From Haloimpatiens lingqiaonensis (lineage in GTDB: Bacteria; Bacillota; Clostridia; Clostridiales; Clostridiaceae): DNA of 64,000 bases. Of this stretch, positions 61,955 through 64,000 are shown in pieces; the first letter of the stretch is position 1, and each line of letters starts with the position of its first letter. Under the pieces are notes generated by a model. The model did not search any database, had not been told where the DNA came from, and saw only the letters and a list, made by a program, of their open reading frames with translations. Made by a program: the position numbers and the translations under genes. The DNA lies in the NCBI RefSeq assembly GCF_044502415.1, contig NZ_CP172402.1. One strand, given 5' to 3'.

Positions 61955-64000
61955 TTAAAGCATATTATTTGGATTTATATCTATATTAATTCTTATATTA
62001 TTATAATCTTCTTTAATTAATTCATAAATAATATTTTTAATTTTTCTTGCTAATTCTATACTCACTTCACCCTTAAGTATTATCTGCCATCTATAATTAC
62101 TTTTTATTTTTGATAGGGCGCATGGGCAAGGACCTAATAAATTAATTTTATCATAATTTACTAGAATTTTGTTTAAATATATACCAACATTTTGTATATT
62201 TTTTATTAAAATATCTTCCCTTTCACTGCTCATATTTATACATAATATATCTGAAAAAGGCGGATACTTCATATCTTTTCTCAAATTTATTTCTTTTTCA
62301 TAAAATCCTATATAATCATTACATGCTGCATATTGTATGCTATAATTTTCTGGGCTATAGGTTTGTATAACCACTTTTCCAGGTTTAACTCCCCTACCAG
62401 CTCTACCTGAAACTTGAGTTACAATTTGATAAGTTCTTTCATTAGCTCTAAAATCAGGCATATTTAAAGATAAATCAGCAGCTATTATTCCTACTAAAGT
62501 TACATCTTTAAAATCCAATCCTTTTGCTATCATTTGAGTTCCTATCAAAATATCAGCATGCTTATTTTTAAAGCTTTCATAAATATACTCATAAGAATTT
62601 TTCTTCCTAGTGGTGTCAAAGTCCATTCTTAAAGTTCTAGCTTCTGGGAAAAACTTTTTAATATCTCTTTCCACTCTTTCCGTACCTATACCAAAATATT
62701 TAACATATTTGCTACCACACTGCGGGCATTCTTTAGGCACTTTAACATTGCTTCCACAGTAATGACAATTTAATTGAGAACTATCTTGGTGGTAGGTAAG
62801 GGATATGTCACAATTAGGGCATTTAAAAACATATCCACATGCTCTACAGGATATAAAAGTTGAAAATCCTCTCCTATTTAAAAACAATATAATTTGTTCT
62901 TTTTTATTAAGCCTATCTTTAATACTGTAAAAAAGTTCTCTGCTGAAAATGCTTCTGTTATTATTTAGAAGTTCTTCTCTCATATCCACAACTTTTACTT
63001 CTGGAAAGCTAGCCCCATCTACTCTACTATTTATAGTAATAAGATTAATCTCACCATTTATAGCTCTATGGTAAGTATTTATACTAGGTGTAGCAGAGCC
63101 TAAAACCACTTTACAATCCTGTATTTCACTTATTAATTCTGCCACTTCCACAGCGGTGTATTTTGGAGAACTCTCTGATTTATAGCTAGATTCATGCTCT
63201 TCATCTATAACTATAAGTCCCAAATTAGAAAAAGGTAAAAACAAAGCCGACCTAGCGCCAACTGCTACTTTAACTTCTTTATTTTTAACCCTAATCCATT
63301 CATCTATTCTTTCACCTGGTGATAATTTACTGTGAAACACTGCTATATCCCTGCCAAATCTTCCTTTAAATCTCTCAACCATTTGAGGCGTTAAGGATAT
63401 CTCTGGAACTAAAATTATAGAATCTTTATTTTCTTTTATCATTTGGCTAACTAGGTGCATATAAATCTCAGTCTTTCCACTACCAGTAACTCCATGGATT
63501 AATGATATATTTTTAGATGAATTTAATATTGTTTCCACTGCATCCTTTTGATGCTTATTTAGCTGTTTTTCTTTATAGCATTCATATTCTCTGTAATTAT
63601 ATCTATTAACTATAATTTCATTTTGCAATAAAAAACCATGTTTTATCATAGTATTTATGGACGATAATGATAGTGAAAATTTATTACTTAATGAGGTTTT
63701 ATTATATACACCATTGTTTTTTTCAACAACACTATGTATATAATTATATGGTTTTTTATTAAATTTTTGGTCTAAAGATTTTCCTAAACATATTACATTA
63801 TTAGTTTTATTACCTATTCCCTTAATTATTCCACTTGGAACAATTGTTTTTATGCATTCTATATAAGTACAAATATATTTATTTTTCATTTTTTCTATAA
63901 GTTCTAAATCCTTTAAGCTAAGTAGTGGATATTCTTCACATATACTCTTTACATACTTTAGTCCTTTTATTTTTTTATCTAAATTTTCATATAGCTCTAC
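61955..64000 (-). CDS. priA: primosomal protein N', helicase PriA (5' end beyond window)
   Basis: PriA reloads the replisome at collapsed forks. The frame stays open to base 64000 with no start, so about 682 codons are visible and roughly 50 N-terminal residues are missing. Helicase motifs are HGVTGSGKTEIYMHLV and VIDEEHESSYKSE; the paired zinc region is CRACGYVFKCPNCD and CHYCGSNVKVPKECPQCG; RVSGRAGRG-like QVSGRAGRGVKPGKVV follows. An internal ATG at 63889 is not the start. It precedes def by 22 bp. Confidence 0.97.
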   Translation of the reverse strand, partial: VELYENLDKKIKGLKYVKSICEEYPLLSLKDLELIEKMKNKYICTYIECIKTIVPSGIIKGIGNKTNNVICLGKSLDQKFNKKPYNYIHSVVEKNNGVYNKTSLSNKFSLSLSSINTMIKHGFLLQNEIIVNRYNYREYECYKEKQLNKHQKDAVETILNSSKNISLIHGVTGSGKTEIYMHLVSQMIKENKDSIILVPEISLTPQMVERFKGRFGRDIAVFHSKLSPGERIDEWIRVKNKEVKVAVGARSALFLPFSNLGLIVIDEEHESSYKSESSPKYTAVEVAELISEIQDCKVVLGSATPSINTYHRAINGEINLITINSRVDGASFPEVKVVDMREELLNNNRSIFSRELFYSIKDRLNKKEQIILFLNRRGFSTFISCRACGYVFKCPNCDISLTYHQDSSQLNCHYCGSNVKVPKECPQCGSKYVKYFGIGTERVERDIKKFFPEARTLRMDFDTTRKKNSYEYIYESFKNKHADILIGTQMIAKGLDFKDVTLVGIIAADLSLNMPDFRANERTYQIVTQVSGRAGRGVKPGKVVIQTYSPENYSIQYAACNDYIGFYEKEINLRKDMKYPPFSDILCINMSSEREDILIKNIQNVGIYLNKILVNYDKINLLGPCPCALSKIKSNYRWQIILKGEVSIELARKIKNIIYELIKEDYNNIRINIDINPNNML

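Noticed and set aside
1..64000. CRISPR arrays, tRNA, rRNA or prophage genes
   Set aside because: No regularly spaced direct repeats, no cloverleaf-like gene and no phage structural genes were seen on reading the window.

Overview
The window is a contiguous piece of a low-G+C Firmicutes chromosome, most likely Clostridium sensu stricto. The evidence is strongly AT-rich DNA, AGGAGG-type ribosome binding sites, sporulation genes (spoVM, spoVS, ylbJ, a ytvI-like gene), PolC, CodY and the MEP isoprenoid pathway, with gene order matching the B. subtilis/Clostridium core block from polC through codY, smc and prkC to priA. The species cannot be fixed from the sequence alone. I saw no tRNA, rRNA, CRISPR array or prophage. 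Almost every gene reads on the minus strand, so the biological order runs from the right edge to the left.

Region by region, high to low coordinate: priA (5' end cut by the window)-def-fmt, yugP-rsmB-rlmN-prpC-prkC-rsgA-rpe-thiN, a 52-codon membrane ORF and spoVM (54 to 64 kb and 52 kb); rpmB on the plus strand; an insertion sequence; asp23-fakA-recG; a second, near-identical copy of that insertion sequence; rsmD-coaD and a coiled-coil gene (42 to 44 kb); plus-strand tmcAL and ylbJ flanking a structured, palindromic element (40 to 42.5 kb); pta-ackA, yceD-rpmF-plsX-acpP-rnc and an Elp3-like radical SAM gene (33 to 39 kb); spoVS, a 31-codon membrane peptide, smc-ftsY, ylxM-ffh-rpsP-khpA, rimM-trmD-rplS, rbgA-rnhB (21.7 to 33 kb); plus-strand yraN; a different insertion sequence; comM-dprA-topA-codY (13.4 to 19.3 kb); rpsB-tsf-pyrH-frr-uppS-cdsA, a ytvI-like permease, dxr-rseP-ispG and polC (3' end cut by the window).

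The genes work mainly in translation (ribosomal proteins, EF-Ts, RRF, rRNA and tRNA modification, Fmt/Def), the SRP protein-targeting pathway, phospholipid and isoprenoid synthesis, chromosome maintenance and sporulation. No novel multi-gene accessory system is visible. The interesting material is at small scale. rpsP and smc are each interrupted by a one-position frame change in an A6 run; in rpsP the run forms an A-AAA-AAG heptamer. Three genes of 22 to 52 codons, including a confident spoVM, are easy to miss. Two intergenic segments (about 13285-13450 and 41112-41250) look like structured RNAs or mobile palindromic elements I could not assign. A long hairpin precedes rnc. Two copies of a MITE-like repeat are present. 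The two 1612-bp insertion sequences differ at a single base that I found, lie in direct orientation around asp23-fakA-recG, and each carries its own 8-bp target duplication.
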